From NCBI RefSeq assembly GCF_000219215.1, contig NC_015726.1:3808937-3872936 (forward strand): a DNA stretch of 64,000 nucleotides, written 5' to 3'. The notes under the pieces were generated by a model that saw nothing but the letters and a program-made list of their open reading frames with translations, did no database searches and was not told where the DNA came from. Positions 63,148 through 64,000 of this stretch are shown here, one piece after another; within the stretch, counting starts at the first letter, position 1, and each line of letters opens with the position of its first letter. Position numbers and translations under genes: made by a program. Source of the stretch: Cupriavidus necator N-1. Its GTDB lineage: Bacteria > Pseudomonadota > Gammaproteobacteria > Burkholderiales > Burkholderiaceae.

Positions 63148-63282
63148 TCAGATGGCCAGGCGCTTGCGGCCCTTGGCGCGGCGTGCGTTGATGACGGCAC
63201 GGCCGCCGCGGGTCTTCATGCGCACGCGGAAACCGTGGGTACGCTTGCGGCGGGTAACGGAAGGTTGGTAGGTACGTTTCAT
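63148..63282 (-). CDS. rpmH: 50S ribosomal protein L34
   Basis: L34 is a 44-residue, very basic ribosomal protein. The product ([20 protein letters not shown]..., ending KGRKRLAI) matches bacterial L34 throughout. The start is ATG 63282. It heads the rpmH-rnpA-yidD-yidC run and is divergent from dnaA beyond the right edge, the standard arrangement at chromosomal origins. Confidence 0.97.
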   Translation of the reverse strand: MKRTYQPSVTRRKRTHGFRVRMKTRGGRAVINARRAKGRKRLAI

Positions 63283-63535
63283 GTTGCACTCTCTGGTTGA
63301 TCTTGGCTCGCCCGACTCCGGCCGGTGCCGGGGTGCCGTGGCCGCCGCGTATGGTTCGCATGGGGCTGCCGCAAGCAAGAAACTGCCGCGGCGTATCCGA
63401 CGATTCTGGTTCTGTCTTTGCTGCCGGCCGAATGGCGCGCGCTGCAGGCGGGGTGGCCTGTGGGCGCGGACGGCACGAACAGGCCAGACCCGGCGATGCG
63501 CATACGTGATCCCCTGCCGCATCGCAGAACCCGCC

Positions 63536-63564
63536 ATTTAAACGATTTTCTCCGGCGCTGTCAA
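63536..63564 (-). promoter_or_regulatory. Predicted rpmH promoter
   Basis: On the minus strand TTGACA (plus 63559-63564) and TTAAAT (plus 63536-63541) are 17 bases apart. It would give a leader of about 245 bases before rpmH. Confidence 0.5.
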
Positions 63565-63624
63565 GGCACAAGTCTGTGTGCAAGGGCACAATTGCCACAG
63601 CGCCCAATGGCCCGTGGTGGCCCA

Positions 63625-63820
63625 TTGTCCACAATGGTCGGTGGGTAACTGCATGTGCCCCGAGTGCCACCTCTACCGCAGTCATCCACAGGCGAAGTCC
63701 CTGTTTTGCCTGGGATTTTGCCCGTTTCCGCACCCCGGAAAGCCGCACCACAGCAAGGGTTGTGCACACAAATCCACTGCATTTGCACAAGTTGTCCACA
63801 GACTTATCCTTTGTGGATAA
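63625..63820. other. oriC: Origin region with clustered DnaA boxes (oriC, dnaA side)
   Basis: In the 718-base gap between rpmH and the window edge several DnaA-box-like 9-mers cluster: TTGTCCACA (63625), TCATCCACA (63682), TTGTGCACA (63770), TTGTCCACA (63792) and a perfect TTATCCACA on the minus strand (63812-63820), part of an inverted TTATCC-tttg-tGGATAA. With rpmH on one side and dnaA expected on the other, this is the likely replication origin or its dnaA-side half. No gene is seen in 63283-64000. Confidence 0.7.
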
Positions 63821-63840
63821 CTCAGGGGCGGGGGTACAAT
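63811..63840 (+). promoter_or_regulatory. Candidate dnaA promoter overlapping a DnaA box
   Basis: TTGTGG (63811-63816) and TACAAT (63835-63840) are 18 bases apart. The -35 overlaps a perfect DnaA box on the other strand, which fits DnaA self-repression. Confidence 0.4.
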
Positions 63841-64000
63841 CCGGGTCCAAACACAACACGGGCTGCGTGGCGCAGGCGCAACCCGGGCCCCCACCGCGGC
63901 AACGCATGACTGAACGCACGCCAGTGCGGCGAGCCTGAAGGCTCGCTGGCTGCTGCATTGGCATGCCGCGGAGGCCTCACCGAACGGAATTGATTCCTAA

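Noticed and set aside
63283..64000. Small open frames in the origin gap
   Set aside because: Overlap DnaA boxes and promoters; no RBS and no similarity to known proteins.

Overview
The window reads as about 64 kb of a GC-rich betaproteobacterial chromosome, most likely Cupriavidus or a close Burkholderiales relative. That assignment is inferred from gene order (rpmH-rnpA-yidD-yidC beside the origin; def-fmt-htpX-rsmB divergent from lysM-dprA), from families typical of the group (DUF2957 lipoproteins, Tct transporters) and from protein similarity by eye; no search was run. The right end lies in the dnaA-side origin region: DnaA boxes cluster at about 63625-63820 and the window stops just before dnaA would start. 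I see no IS element, CRISPR array, tRNA or rRNA.

Layout. 1-3309 (minus): rsmB (partial), htpX, fmt, def. 3470-8830 (plus): a LysM protein, a broken dprA, a thioredoxin-like protein and topB. 8904-11086: a LysR regulator divergent from a secreted 12-residue-repeat protein, then a glycine-zipper protein with a His-rich tail. 11309-17999: ybdD and cstA, a divergent NarL-type two-component system, and pckG. 18461-21689: a 2-hydroxyacid dehydrogenase, an MFS transporter and a MOSC protein preceded by a phased array of DnaA-box-like 9-mers. 21949-27400: an RND efflux pair without an outer-membrane partner, then a ChaN-like lipoprotein. 27727-38581: tctCBA, an AbrB-type permease, a thioesterase, a patatin-like protein, a glutathione-reductase-like enzyme, a TctDE-like two-component system and a divergent periplasmic binding protein. 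38591-45908: a TetR/AcrR repressor and a complete RND tripartite pump, with an AcrR-box-like operator inside the pump promoter. 45975-51898 (minus): OmpW, two tandem DUF2957 lipoproteins, a DUF1571-like secreted protein and a TetR regulator, a possible uncharacterised envelope locus. 52167-60392: a Tat-exported small subunit plus GMC oxidoreductase, an AraC regulator, then Baeyer-Villiger-type monooxygenase, SDR, alpha/beta hydrolase, PF10118-type protein and a three-cysteine rubredoxin; this resembles the mycobacterial virS/mymA locus. 60499-63282 (minus): yidC, yidD, rnpA, rpmH.

How the genes fit together. cstA with its two-component system and pckG suggest a C3-acid uptake/gluconeogenesis neighbourhood. 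The Tct genes, AbrB permease and TctDE form a carboxylate-uptake region. Two RND pumps lie 14 kb apart and only the second has its own outer-membrane factor. The points most worth a second look are the mutated dprA, the DnaA-box-like array upstream of the MOSC gene, the rubredoxin lacking one ligand cysteine, the mymA-like oxidation cluster and the OmpW/DUF2957/DUF1571 locus.
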